Origin: Halocaridina rubra
Lineage: Eukaryota > Arthropoda > Malacostraca > Decapoda > Atyidae
DNA length: 64,000 bases
Reading direction: 5' to 3'
Assembly: GCA_037179515.1 (NCBI GenBank)
Contig: JAXCGZ010019287.1
Location: forward strand, 1-64,000
The position numbers and the translations under genes are program-made. Below are positions 1-11,050 of the stretch, piece by piece (the stretch's first letter is position 1; every line of letters begins with the position of its first letter). The notes beneath the pieces are model-generated. The model was not told where the DNA came from. It was given only the letters and a program-made list of their open reading frames with translations, and searched no databases.

Positions 1-995
1 AACACCACCAGCACAAAGAACACCACCACTCTCCATTATACTAAGTTTGGTCAAGATTAGAGCTACTGGAAGCACGTCCTCACTGGATGAACCCAGGAAC
101 TAATAACATCTTCAGAACTTTTTATGTAAGCATACAAAGGATTGAAAAAAATATCTAAATCCATTATAACTGTGTTTTTTAACTAGGGGAAAAGTAACTT
201 AACCAAATCTAACCCTATGTAATACATTGCGTGAGATTTTTCAAAATTAGTGATGTGACAGTAAATGTATACCAAACGCATATATTACGTAGATAATCTT
301 TCAGCTCCCACCATTTAGTTGTACTGTACTTAATTTAATGTTACTAAACATTTTGGGCAAGTAAATGTACCAGAGTAGGTAGTTTCATTAAGATTAGATG
401 TCAAGTGATAAGGATTTTTTTATGCATTTGGTGAATGTTTACTTGCACTGTCAGTTAGGAAAACAATATAATTTTATTTATTACAGTTCGGTGGTGCAGT
501 AGGAAGGGCATCCAGCCTTAATTCCCCAGCATCTATGTCCACCCGTAATATAGTCTAATACCCTTACTGACACAAATCATTAAAAAAAGTACAATAATGA
601 TTTAGTTCACCCCTTGTTTAGAAATGAGTTTATAATCGGAATTATAGTAAGTGTTGAATTTCACACTCCCAGTGGGTGCAGTGTAAATACTGATGCTTCT
701 TGACTTATGAACATTAGTTATATGCACATGAAAAGTGCAGTGCTTATGCAGTCTGCTATTTTTATGCAGCAAATTATGGATGGTTCCAATGTTTAAGACC
801 CGTACAAACTTGCATCATGTATCCTTAGAATAAGAAAAAGAATATATTTTAACACAACTCTTATTATGTTATGTACGTGATGTAGGAATGTTTGTATATG
901 TGTGTACAGTACTGTACATATATGTGTGTACAGTACTGTACATACAAAATATCACCTTATGAACAATTCAGGATATATGTTGGAATTTGGAACAT
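1..995. other. Unassigned AT-rich flank
   Basis: No gene is recognisable. A short stretch near 485-545 resembles the edge of an interspersed repeat but cannot be classified by eye. The only other structure is the palindrome pair at 903-942. The sequence lies upstream of the first supported host exon and may be 5' flank or intron. Confidence 0.4.
903..942. repeat. Pair of perfect 16-bp palindromes
   Basis: TGTACAGTACTGTACA occurs at 903-918 and again at 927-942, with a period of 24 bp. Each copy is its own reverse complement. This may be a small tandem duplication; no function is implied. Confidence 0.7.
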
Positions 996-1361
996 TGTCG
1001 TGGTGTAGTTCTTTCTCTCTGTACTGTTCGTCTCACCTGAACTGTAATATCTTATTTATTGGTAGCGTGGTCGGTGATAACAGATAAGCATCTTCTTTAT
1101 AGGTGTTTATTTGGACAAATAATTCCTCAGAGCTCCAATTCCTACAGTTCCCTGTCACTATCGATTCCCTCCCCCAAGGGGGAGCCTGCTAAGTTGTGGA
1201 CGTGACTTCTGCCCCTGGCAAGGTCTGATCTCTAACTGACTAGGCTCTGCTGCCAGTCGTGGAGGTCGGTGGGTATCGAGTGCATCACTGCCAACTGGCA
1301 ATTATAGGCATCTATGAAATGCCCTGTGAGGCTATAGGCATCTATGATATGCCTTACGACA
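996..1361 (-). repeat. LTR (3' LTR of element A)
   Basis: This 366-bp copy matches 5405-5774 along its whole length with scattered substitutions and small indels. It contains the motif ATAGGCATCTATGA, repeated near its plus-strand right end, which also occurs in the LTRs of the other two elements. Confidence 0.85.
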
Positions 1362-1374
1362 CTCCCCACCACCA
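1362..1374 (-). other. Polypurine tract of element A
   Basis: On the minus strand this reads TGGTGGTGGGGAG and directly abuts the 3' LTR, as expected for the plus-strand DNA primer of reverse transcription. Elements B and C have the same G-rich tract at the equivalent place (from 9059 and from 38511). Confidence 0.75.
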
Positions 1375-4300
1375 AGCTGAAATATCTCCAATATTTCGGA
1401 CTAAGCATAGCTATTCCAGGAGAGCCTTATAATTTTCTAACTATCATTATTTTACAAAAACAGGGCAGAACTATCTAAGAAACTAACTTATGAAGCTATT
1501 ACAATCTCTTACAATTATCTAAACAGATTACAGTAATATCAAAATTACCATGCAGAAAGCTGACAAAGAAAATGTTCTTTATAATAAGCATTGCAATTAG
1601 AATAAAAAAATCTGAATTAAGTATTCACAATTGCAATATATGGCTAGTAAGCATTGGCAAAATTATTTAAGAACAAAGCTAAAGAAGCTATTTCATTAAT
1701 CAAACAGTACACAATACATTTGGACGTGATATATGTAAGTACTTTTAAAACAAAACATTTGTCATGGTGTGAAAGTTAAAAACATTCACAATTACAATAT
1801 GTAATTATTATTCAAGGACAAACTTATAGGAGAATTAAATGAACATATTATAATGAACATATTATAAAACACATTCGTCTATGATCTGTCTTCACAAAGA
1901 TCTGCATACCACCCCTCAACCAAAGAACTAAATGAGGAGTGGATTCTTCTGCAAACTCAATGAACACAAAGATTAAATCATGATTCAAAACAATGATAAT
2001 ATTTAAGCAGAAAACAACTTATTATGATTTTTGCAAATTGTACAATTGCACAATAAAAGTACTAAATCAGGAATAGCAGCACATATGCAATTGAGACTGG
2101 CATTTCGAAGTAAGAACAGAGTCCTACACTTATACTTCACAACAATGCTCATTCTAACACTGTCTCTTTAGCTATACGAATTCCTGCTGTCATAATATAT
2201 ATATTTGTATATATATAGGAGCGTAGTCATCAACTCTCTGGTTGCCCAATTTGCCAGTGGGAGCTTTATCTATTTTCTAAAACAGTTGCAATATGTGGCA
2301 GAAAAACTCATACAATAATCAATTCAACTGATGTCTTATCAGTATTTATGCAATATCAGCATGCAAAAACTTATCAACTGAAATAAAACTTGGGCACATT
2401 TATCATCTAGCAAATTTGCAAAGAAATCTAAAAAGAATCAATGATCACAATACTCTGTTAACATAGAGAAATAATATTGTTCAGTATGTAAAGAGTAAAA
2501 GGATGAGAGAGAGAGAGAGAGAGAATTTACTTTTCTTAAAGTACAAGTGGACAGAGCGCAATTGCTATCATTTTCTAACATCTAAAGAAGAATAAAAACA
2601 AAATAACGTAGTGTACAACTGCAGAAACATCGAAGCATAAATCCATTCTTTTCTGTTTAACATTGCAAAGGACTTTACTGAAATGAGCATACACATCCTT
2701 GTCTATTATGATAATCTTTTCTCTTTCTATAAATCAGAGGGTTGAGTTGAAGCACACACTCTCTATAAGTCAACATACCCCTGATGAAATCAAAGCAAAA
2801 TACTACAATCATATGTGATAATATCTCTCCTACTAGCAACAAAATTACAGTTATCTTAATTAGCTCAATTGTAATTATAAATGTCATGACAATGATAGTA
2901 ATTGACAATAATTATCTCTAGATAAGCTTTTTTTCAAAACTCTGTAATTATAATATATCCAAGGGTTAAAGATATTAAAGATGTTTCAACACAAAGAAAA
3001 AACTATATAACAAAAACAGGTATCTGAAAAAATATAAAAAGTTGGTCTCTGTGTATGCAGTAATAAAATAAAAAATACTTCATTTGCGACATTAAAGAAT
3101 GCATTTTGCATAAGTTTCACAATCTATTAAGGAGTTGTACATGAAAAATTAATATATATATTCTTCTACTACTCAAATCTGAATTTATTTTAGTGACCAT
3201 TCAGCAGACCTACCTCAGGAGACAGGGGGGAGTTATACATTTTTCTCCTTTTCATACAATCGGGTAGGTACTTAACTAACTTCTTTTTTTACTCTTCCTT
3301 TTCCTACTCAAAAATACTGCCCAATATCTGTCTTCTGGCCTTCAAATGGCTAGCTTTTGTGGGGAGTTTTGCGTGTAGGAGCTGTTCCTCCCCTGTCTCT
3401 TCGGTTTGTGGATCAACTTCATCTTTTTCAAATACAGGAAACTTCTGTTTGACATTCTTGTTGTCATTTCTTGTGAATTTACACTCCCCTCTTCATGACC
3501 AAGCTGAAATAATTGTGACAAACATTATCATGGCTAAAACTTCCAAAGTTTTATTTTATCTATCTAACATATTCTTTCGGACAAATAATGTATACTGCAG
3601 CTAGCAAAAAAATAATCATTTAGAGATTCACGTCCTCTACCACTTAATATCTATCTTGGAATTGTCGGAAATTGAATAATAATCTCGTTGGCGGAGTAGG
3701 GGAAAAAATACAATAAAATTTGCAGCTCAACCATATCTGGGCAGGTGGAGAATCACTTTCTCAAAAATATCCCTCAATGGATATCACAACAGCTACATCA
3801 CCTCCCATAAAAATAAAAATATGGCCTGCATAAAGACACGGTGGACCAGGGGAAGAATCCTTGCAGACTCCTTCCCCAACGGACTTTCCCGCGATTCCAC
3901 CCGTGAGAACAACCCCCCCATTATACCCCCAGTCAGTCATACCCATCCTCTCCCGCACTCGCCACTTTTAAAACACTCACTCCCTTTCTATCGGTGCAAT
4001 TCCCCCCCTTCCTTTCTCTCTGAAGGAGTGTGTGGGTGAAGCCTCGGTCAGGCTGGGTGGTCACATGACTGCATCCCCAGTCCTAGGTACCCTCTCTACT
4101 TCCACTAGGGTGCGTTAAGGCGACACAATAACTTCCCCCCAACAGTCTGAGGGAGTGTGTTGGTTGGCGATCTCTCAAGGCGTCTCCCTCAATGGCTAAA
4201 AGACCCCATTCTTTCTCCCCCTCTACACTACGTTAGGGTTTCACTTAAACCCCCCTTACCCCAGCACAGTTTCTTGACTCTACTTTTCCCCGCCTGCTTA

Positions 4301-5383
4301 GCGCGAAAAAACTAAAGACGCTTCTAAATAATATCACAAAATTTTCTTATTCTTCAAAAAGATATGTTATACACGTATTTTAATATCAATATCTTCATCA
4401 TAACGACATTAAAAAAATGATCTGTCATTTCTGTCTTTCTCTCGCCAATATATTATCCGCGAAAAAATAAAGAAAGAACCTTGAACACAGGTGTGAGGGT
4501 ATCTCTCACTACAATTCTTTGTAAGCACTGTCACTTTTGCTTTAGAAATTAATATAAAAATTATTTTACACGTACATTAAATCTTTTTCAATTAAAATCA
4601 ATACATTTGCCTCCTTAAGAATCAACTTAGGCTTTAATACAAATAAATTGAACACCCTTCTAACGCAATTTCTCATTATATTATTCAAATTATAAAAAAA
4701 ATAGAGTTTATTACTGCTTATAGCTATTAGTACAAATTATCCATGTTAGTAATGGGTATAGAAATTCTACTTTTATTAACTTACTAGAGCCACACCCCTC
4801 CTATGCGGGTTGGCTGAGTCAAAGCATAACTACAAAGTAAAATGGCGGAGTCCTCCGACCTTAATTTCTTTTAATAATGGTCCCATTACTCACTGGATAC
4901 AGAGCACAAGTACTTAGCTATTTTGGGAAACTGCTTGAAGAACATCACGGCAACAGGCAATGGAGGAGGGGGTTCTTCTTTCTTCTGGGCACAGGATGTT
5001 CCCGCCAACCTTGTCCATCTCTCGTAAAATTGACGAATCGCCATCTTTTTGGTTGGATCCGGCAACATATAACTTCTGGTAAGGGGCATTTTCACTCAAA
5101 ATCTCGGTCACACTTCGGCTCAGTGTGACAGTGGTGTACTTGAAGGCGCTGTTTGTTCCTTAACTGCTGGGGGCCTTGTCAATATGGGGCGGGGAAGAGT
5201 GACTGGTTCTGGTAACATGATACTGTTGAAGCTGGGGGTGTCTTTCTCGGCGTCGCTGCCTCGCTGCTTGTAAGCGTCTAGAAGTTTCTTCAACACTTGA
5301 ACATTTCTTCCATGGATGCTTTATATTTGTTTCTTCTGTATTTTTATTTCTTCTTTCTCTTCGCTGTAGTAATGGCGTGGATT
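1375..5383 (-). other. Interior of LTR element A, no coding capacity seen
   Basis: About 4 kb of AT-rich sequence with a short GA microsatellite at 2505-2523 and a small TA-rich patch near 2190-2217. Only short open frames exist, and none resembles a retroelement protein. Long blocks align by eye with the interiors of elements B and C, for example around 1375-2040, 2560-3600 and 4580-5120. The family therefore conserves non-coding sequence, possibly for packaging or dimerisation. That role is inference. Confidence 0.7.
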
Positions 5384-5402
5384 GATCCCACTGCTGCCAC
5401 CA
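5384..5402 (-). other. Primer-binding site, tRNA-Leu-like
   Basis: The plus strand here reads GATCCCACTGCTGCCACCA, which looks like a tRNA 3' end including CCA. It agrees, except for one base in the acceptor stem and one at its first position, with the 3' end of animal tRNA-Leu(AAG) as I know it. It lies two bases from the LTR. The minus-strand element would therefore prime from a leucine tRNA. Confidence 0.7.
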
Positions 5403-5404
5403 AT

Positions 5405-5774
5405 TGTCGTGGTGTAGTTCTCTCTCTCTGTACTCTTCCTGTCACCTGAATTGTAATATCTTATTTATTGGTAGTGTGGTCGGTGATAACAGATAAGCAT
5501 TTTCTTTATAGGTGTTTATTTGGACAAACAATTAATTCCTCAGAGCTCCAATTCCTACAGTTCCCTGTCACTATCGATTCCCGCCCCCAAGGGGGAGACT
5601 GCTAAGTTGTGGACGTGACTTCTGCCCCTGGCAAGGTCTGATCTCTAACTGACTAGGCTCTGCTGCCAGTTGTGGAGGTCGATGGGTATCGAGTGCGTCA
5701 CTGCCATCTGGCAATTATAGGCATCTATGAAATGCCGTGTGAGGCTATAGGCATTTATGATATGCTTTACAACA
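5405..5774 (-). repeat. LTR (5' LTR of element A)
   Basis: This 370-bp copy starts TGTCGTGGTG and ends TTTACAACA; the other copy ends CTTACGACA. Differences between the two LTRs are few but real, so the insertion is not brand new. Directly after the ACAT duplication, at 5779-5806, lies a remnant resembling the DNA-transposon end seen at 24098-24137. Confidence 0.85.
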
Positions 5775-5959
5775 ACATAAGTCGTTTGTAAGTTGGGGTT
5801 GTCTCTAAACAATGAATTTGCAAACCCATGTTATGAAAAAGTGCACCAAAAGTCTGCATAGTAACGCATTATTATGATGTATTATTGGTTGACATTGACC
5901 TGTGGGAATTCTTTTTGAATAGTACACATATAATGATAGATTCTTTCCTTTTACGACAG

Positions 5960-6088
5960 ATAATCATGGGGGCTGCACTCGCTAAGGAAGCAGTGCCATT
6001 GGCAATTCGAATGACTCCTGCAATTATTGGAGCAATAAGAGGAAGTGATGGCAACAGAAGGCATGCAGATGATCGGGTAATAATTGAG
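5960..6088 (+). CDS. Host gene exon 1 of 5 (unknown protein, N-terminus)
   Basis: A pyrimidine-rich acceptor ending in ACAG precedes 5960, and the donor GTAGGT follows 6088. The first ATG (5966) opens 41 codons to the donor in phase 0. The predicted peptide starts MGAALAKEAVPLAIRMTP and is rich in alanine, isoleucine and valine at first, then basic and polar. There is no signal peptide or obvious membrane span. The segment 5960-5965 would be 5' untranslated, implying at least one upstream non-coding exon. The next supported exon is 28.7 kb away, and its frame continues exactly. The family is not recognised. The exon could also be internal if an upstream coding exon exists, but the frame upstream of the ATG meets TAA at 5961-5963, which favours this ATG as the start. 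Confidence 0.6.
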
Positions 6089-6339
6089 GTAGGTGCATTG
6101 GTATGGATACCTCTTATGTAGCCTTCTTTTCGGTAAAAGAAAATTAACATAGCAAAAGATTCTACCTCATATAATATTAACTTTTATTGGAAGGTGAAGA
6201 TTATTAAAATGTTGATTGTCAGGGAATAAGGTGAAGAGGTAAGCCATAAAACCTGACCTTGGAAGTGTTATGAGAGGCAGCACTACTTTTGCCTCTCTTC
6301 CTCTACCTTTCTCTTTCCATATCTCCCCTGAGGGAGGAG

Positions 6340-6497
6340 GGGTTAAGAATACGTCCTCCATGTCCACTGTGTGTTGTAAAAGTCGACTAAGTGGGGCGGA
6401 GCATGGGGACTGGGAATCCCCTCTGTATTTTTTCATCCAACGAGTAGCCAAGAGATGTGGGGGTATTCTGGCAGGAGAGATTTGGCCAGAACCCTAG
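6340..6497 (+). other. Probable 5' leader of RTE-like LINE
   Basis: This precedes the endonuclease-like reading frame and has the mixed GC-rich composition of LINE leaders, unlike the AT-rich intron around it. The upstream stretch 6089-6339 shows nothing identifiable. The left boundary is not defined. Confidence 0.35.
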
Positions 6498-8646
6498 TAA
6501 TTGGGGTCTCTGAATGTGCGTGGTTGTGGTGTAAATGAAAGTAAGAGGGAGATGATAAGGAGTATGTTTGTGGAGAGAAAGAAAGATGTACTTGCACTGA
6601 GCAAAACTAAGATAAAGGGAATATGAGGTGACATGTGGAAGTGTGGTAGGTAGGGTGTCTGGAGTTGAGACAGGGAGAGGAAGTGGCTCTTTTAGTAAGT
6701 GAAGGGATAAATAAGTGTCTGGTGGAATGGAAGGAAGTATCTTCTCGAATAATAGTGGCTAAAACGAGGCTGGGATGCAAGGCTTTGTCATATGTGAGTG
6801 CATTTGGCCCTGGCAGTGAGAGAAGTGAGGAAGAAGGAGAAAAATTTGGGATGATATTGAACGAGTGTGGAAGACTTGGGAATGAATATAAATGTGGTGT
6901 TGATGGGAGATTTGAATGCTAGGGTAGGGAATGAGCTAGTGGATCATGTAATTGGGAAGTATGGAGTACCTGGTAGGAATGAGAGTGGAGAGAGAAATGT
7001 TGACTGCTAATACTGTTGAAAAAGAAGGATGTGCACAAGTATACGTTGGTCAGAGTTGATAGTGGATGACTAGTTGAAAGAGCATTAATGGACTATGTTG
7101 TAGTGAAAAGCAGGAGGGTGATTGATAAAGTATTGTATGTGAATGTACTAAGAGGAGCTAGTGGTGGAATATCTGATCATTTAGTGGAAAGTAGAGTGGG
7201 AGAAAGAGCAGAAGCGAGAGAGGTGCTAAAAGTCAATGAACTGTATAAGAAAGAGAAAGACTGAGTATAAGGCTAGTGTGAGGAATGTGTGGAATGTAGT
7301 GAAAGAGAAAGTGAGGAGGGAGTGGAAGAAAAATGGGGCCGTTTCAAGGAGGAAGTTATGAAGAGTGCCGAGGCAGTGTGAAGAAGGAGACTAACTGATG
7401 GAAGTAGACGGAAAGCTAGTGAATGGTGGAATGAGCAGGTGAGTGCAGTAGTGGCTGAAAAGAAGCAGACTTTGAGGTATGGCTGCAGGTAGGTAATGTA
7501 GAGGCGTATGAAAGGTATTGTCCAAAGAGGATGTTACCTAAGCTCGTGGTGAGGGAAGCAAAGAGAGAAGCAGATGTAAGGTAAGCAGATGCTTGTCTCT
7601 GAATTTTGAAAGGAACTGAAAAGAGTGAGAAAAGGTGAATGTGGTAGAGAGGAAAGGATAAAAGGAGCAGATTAGAAATTGCTAGTAAATTAAATAAAGG
7701 TGAGAGAGAGACAGGCTGAATATTTCAAGAACCTGCTAAATGAGGAAGATGATAGTGAGGCAGAGATTGTGGCTGTGAGAAACGAATGGAGAATGCCCAT
7801 GTTAGGTGATGAAAATTATAGAAAAATAACTAAATAGGAGACACTTTTGGCAATGAGAGCAGGTAAAGCACCAGGGATAGATGGGTGTCACGTTGAATGC
7901 TTGTTAAAAGGTGAGGAGGCATTAGTAGAATGGATGGTTAGGTGGTTGAATGTATGTTTCAGGAAAGGGAGGGTCCCAGTTGATTGGAGGAGTGCATGTG
8001 TATATCCACTTTACAGAGGGAAAGGAGATAAGTATGAGTGTAGTAGTTTTACAGGAATTAGTTTGTTGAGTGCGGTTGGAAAGGTATATGGAAGAGTGTT
8101 AATCGAGAGAATTAGGAAAGGTACTGAGAGATTGATTGGGGAAGAACAGTGTGGGTTCAGGAGAGGAAGAGGATGTTTGGATCATGTGTTTGCGGTAAGA
8201 CGTGTGTGAGAAGTTCATCGAGAAATGTAGGGACACTTTTTGGGTTTTCATGGACTTTGAGAAAGTGTATGACAGGGTAGATAGAGAGGGGTTGTGGAAT
8301 GTTTTGAGACTGTATGGAATAAGTGGAAGTTTGTTGAATGCAGTGAAGAGTTTTTTTCATGAATAGTAGAGCATGTATGAGAGTCGGGAATGGTATGAAT
8401 GATTGGTTTGAAGTGAATGTAGGGTTACGTCAAGGTTGTGTAATGTCACCATGGTTGTTTAATGTGTATATGGATGGACTGGTAAGGGAAGCAAATGAAA
8501 GAGTATTAGACAGAGGCTTGGAACTAGAGGGTGAGGTGGAAGGTTGTGGAAATTGAATAAGTTGCTATTTGTGGATGATACTGTACTTGTGGCTGATACT
8601 GAGAATGAATTAAATCATTTGGTGACTGAGTTTGTTAGTGTGTGTG
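6498..8646 (+). pseudogene. RTE-like LINE ORF, 5' part (endonuclease + reverse transcriptase), decayed
   Basis: Degenerate translations show an apurinic endonuclease-like start (SLNVRGCGVN near 6508), a GDLNAR-like motif near 6904-6921 broken by frameshifts, and then reverse transcriptase. The RT blocks are AGKAPGIDGCHVE near 7858, an EEQCGFRRGRGCLDHVF block near 8140, DFEKVYDRVDREGLW near 8252, GLRQGCVMSPWLFNVYMDGL near 8420, and FVDDTVLVAD near 8570 (the FxDD catalytic motif). At least four stops or frameshifts separate them. The frame stops at 8646, where LTR element B begins, and resumes at 14879. In decapod annotations this type is often labelled endonuclease-reverse transcriptase or craniofacial development protein 2-like. 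RTE-clade membership is likely but not proven. Confidence 0.8.
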
Positions 8647-9058
8647 TGTCGTATGATTATCCCACTTCTTGTCACCATTATGACGTATGGTGGGTTTTAT
8701 TCTACCTGATGACACCAAAGTCGTGAAATTACTATTTCACACAAGTTTTAATTAAGGTAGCGTGGTTGGTGAATATAGATCAGCTGCTTCTTTATATGTA
8801 TTTATTTCTAGCTTACATATATGTACTCAGAGCTCCCATTACTACAGTTCCTGTCAAGAATAATTCCAAATTCCCACCCCCAAGGGGGAGGGTAGCTAAG
8901 CTGTGCTGCGTCACGTCTGCTCTAGGCAAGGCCCGGTCTCTAACTGGTGCTTTACAGTTACTCATGGCGTTCTATGGGCGTCGTGGCATCATCGCCACAT
9001 TTAGGCATGTCTGAAATGCCTTGTGAAGTTATAGGCATCTTTAATATGCCTTACGACA
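8647..9058 (-). repeat. LTR (3' LTR of element B)
   Basis: This pairs with 14467-14878 at equal length. It contains the CCCCCAAGGGGGAG palindromic core and the ATAGGCATCT motif also found in the LTRs of A and C, but its plus-strand left quarter is different. Confidence 0.88.
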
Positions 9059-10993
9059 CTCCCCACCACCAAACTGAAATACCTCGTATTACAGACTGAA
9101 ACATCAATACTTCTATGAGAGCCTTAAAATTTTCTAACTATCATTATTTTACAAAAACGGGGCAGAGCTATCTGAGAAACTGACTTATGAAACTATTACA
9201 ATCTCATACAATTATCTAAACAGATTACAGTAATACTAAAATTACTATGCAAAAAACTGACAGAGAAATGTATATTCTTTATCTTAAACATTGTAATAAA
9301 AAATCACAAAATCAAACTTACGTATTCTTAATTGCAACATATAGCTAGAAAGCATTGGCAAAATCACTTAAGAACAAGGCTAATAAAGCTATTTCATTAA
9401 TCAAACAGTACACAATACATTTAGACATGATGTATGAAAATACTTCTAAAACAACACATTTGTTATGGAGTGAAAGGTTTAAAACATTCACAAGTACAAT
9501 ATGCAATTACTCTTCAAGGACAAACTGATATGAGAACTTAATGAACACAAAGATTTAATCGTGATTCAAACAGTGATAATGCTAAAGCAAAACAATGATA
9601 ATATCTAAGCAAAACAATGATATTATTTAGGCAGAAAACAACTTATTATAATTTGTGCAAATTGTACAGTTTATCAATGGTACTTATTCTAAAAAACTTA
9701 TCTCTAAGGGAGACTGTGAGTTTTTGCTTAAAATTATCTTAAAGCTAGCAAAACAAATAAAAAAAAATATAAATTGTCTTTTCGAACAGTGGTCAAAGAT
9801 GGTGGGGACATTTTCTTTCCCATTTTTTCAGTTCTAATACGTGGGGTAATATACTTTTTAATTTAACTAATAAGGGATTTTCCATACCCTTCCTTTCTCT
9901 CCTCACTATAGTTAGGACATGTATTTTTTTCTTTCTGTTTGGATCTCATCAATTCGTTTACGTGGCTTCTAAAGTGTTATTAAGATGTTTTAAAAGACTT
10001 CTATTCCCTCTCTCTTTGCTCATGAAATTCTTGCTAGGCATTATACAACAGTTGCCATATTTACCTCGCGTTTTCACTCCCCTGCCGTCTTCACTGCAGG
10101 CCCAGGTTCGTACACTACCACAAATTATCTTCCTCCTAAGATTGGCAAGACAAAAAGGAAGCGATCGATGCATCTTCTGAACCCCTCCTGCCTGGCTTTT
10201 TCGTCCTACCTTCGGGCTGGTCTTGACTAAAACCACCACTGTAGGAGACCTGCAACATCACAACGATTTTTCTTTGTACTGCAATACACACGTACCTTCG
10301 AAGCAGACCTCGGGATGAAAATTTGAACCTATGTCACTACTACAGTTGTAAGAAAGGTTCCCTATGACTTCGGGGTACCAACAATGGCCATACTTTGCCT
10401 CCCCTGCAACTGCAAGTGCTTGCAATCTCTATTCAATGGGCAACAGGGACTTGTTTGAGAGAGAACAAAATCTAAAGACTTTTAGAACTTGCAGGTCGGG
10501 GCTGCCTGGAAATAGGGTGGTGATGGAAGGTATGTTTCTACACAACTAGATTATTATTCCAAGATGCTTAGGACTTAGCTGAGAAACTGATACATAACAT
10601 TACTCTACTATAGATATCAAAAAGAACAATCATTAAAAACTGAGAAAAGCCATTAAAGAAATATTCTTATTAGCAGTGGCTACAGTAATATCAAGCATGA
10701 ATTCAGATAAAAGATACAAATCATCAGGTTACTGCTTATTGCATTGCAAAAATAATAATTAGGAAAAGGTCATTGAGAGATAGCAACATTAACAGTCAAC
10801 ATAATAATAATATTACTAATAATCGTGATCATAATAAAAATAATAAAAAATGAAATAAAAATACTAAATCAGAAATAGCAATATATATACAATGGAGACT
10901 GGCATTTAGAAGTAAGAACAGAGTTCTGTACTTATATTTTATAGTAATGCTCATTCTAACACAGTCTCTTTTACTATTCAAATTCCTGCTGTC

Positions 10994-11050
<57 letters not shown>

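Larger units (their letters stand above)
996..5774 (-). mobile_element. Non-coding LTR retrotransposon A (LARD-like), minus strand
   Basis: Two direct repeats of about 370 bp (996-1361 and 5405-5774) enclose a 4.0-kb interior. Both start TGTCGT and end ACGACA or a one-base variant. Read on the minus strand, the 5' LTR is followed by a primer-binding site (5384-5402) and the 3' LTR is preceded by a GGTGGTGGGGAG polypurine tract (1362-1374), which fixes the orientation. ACAT flanks both ends (992-995 and 5775-5778) as a 4-bp target duplication. The interior is AT-rich, with many stops in all frames and no gag, protease, reverse transcriptase or integrase motif. This is the architecture of a non-autonomous large retrotransposon derivative mobilised in trans. 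It is related to the elements at 8647-14878 and 38130-44177 but lacks about 1.2 kb of interior that both of those carry. Confidence 0.85.

Noticed and set aside
4877..5128. A small protein shared by elements A and C near the primer site (4877-5128 and 43411-43635)
   Set aside because: The plus-strand frame runs against the element's orientation, and the similarity simply reflects the shared non-coding leader. The frames end at different places.
5885..5965. An N-terminal extension of host exon 1 upstream of ATG 5966
   Set aside because: The frame upstream of this ATG contains TAA at 5961-5963, and a good splice acceptor lies at 5958-5959. The longer open frame starting near 5885 begins at TTG with no ATG.
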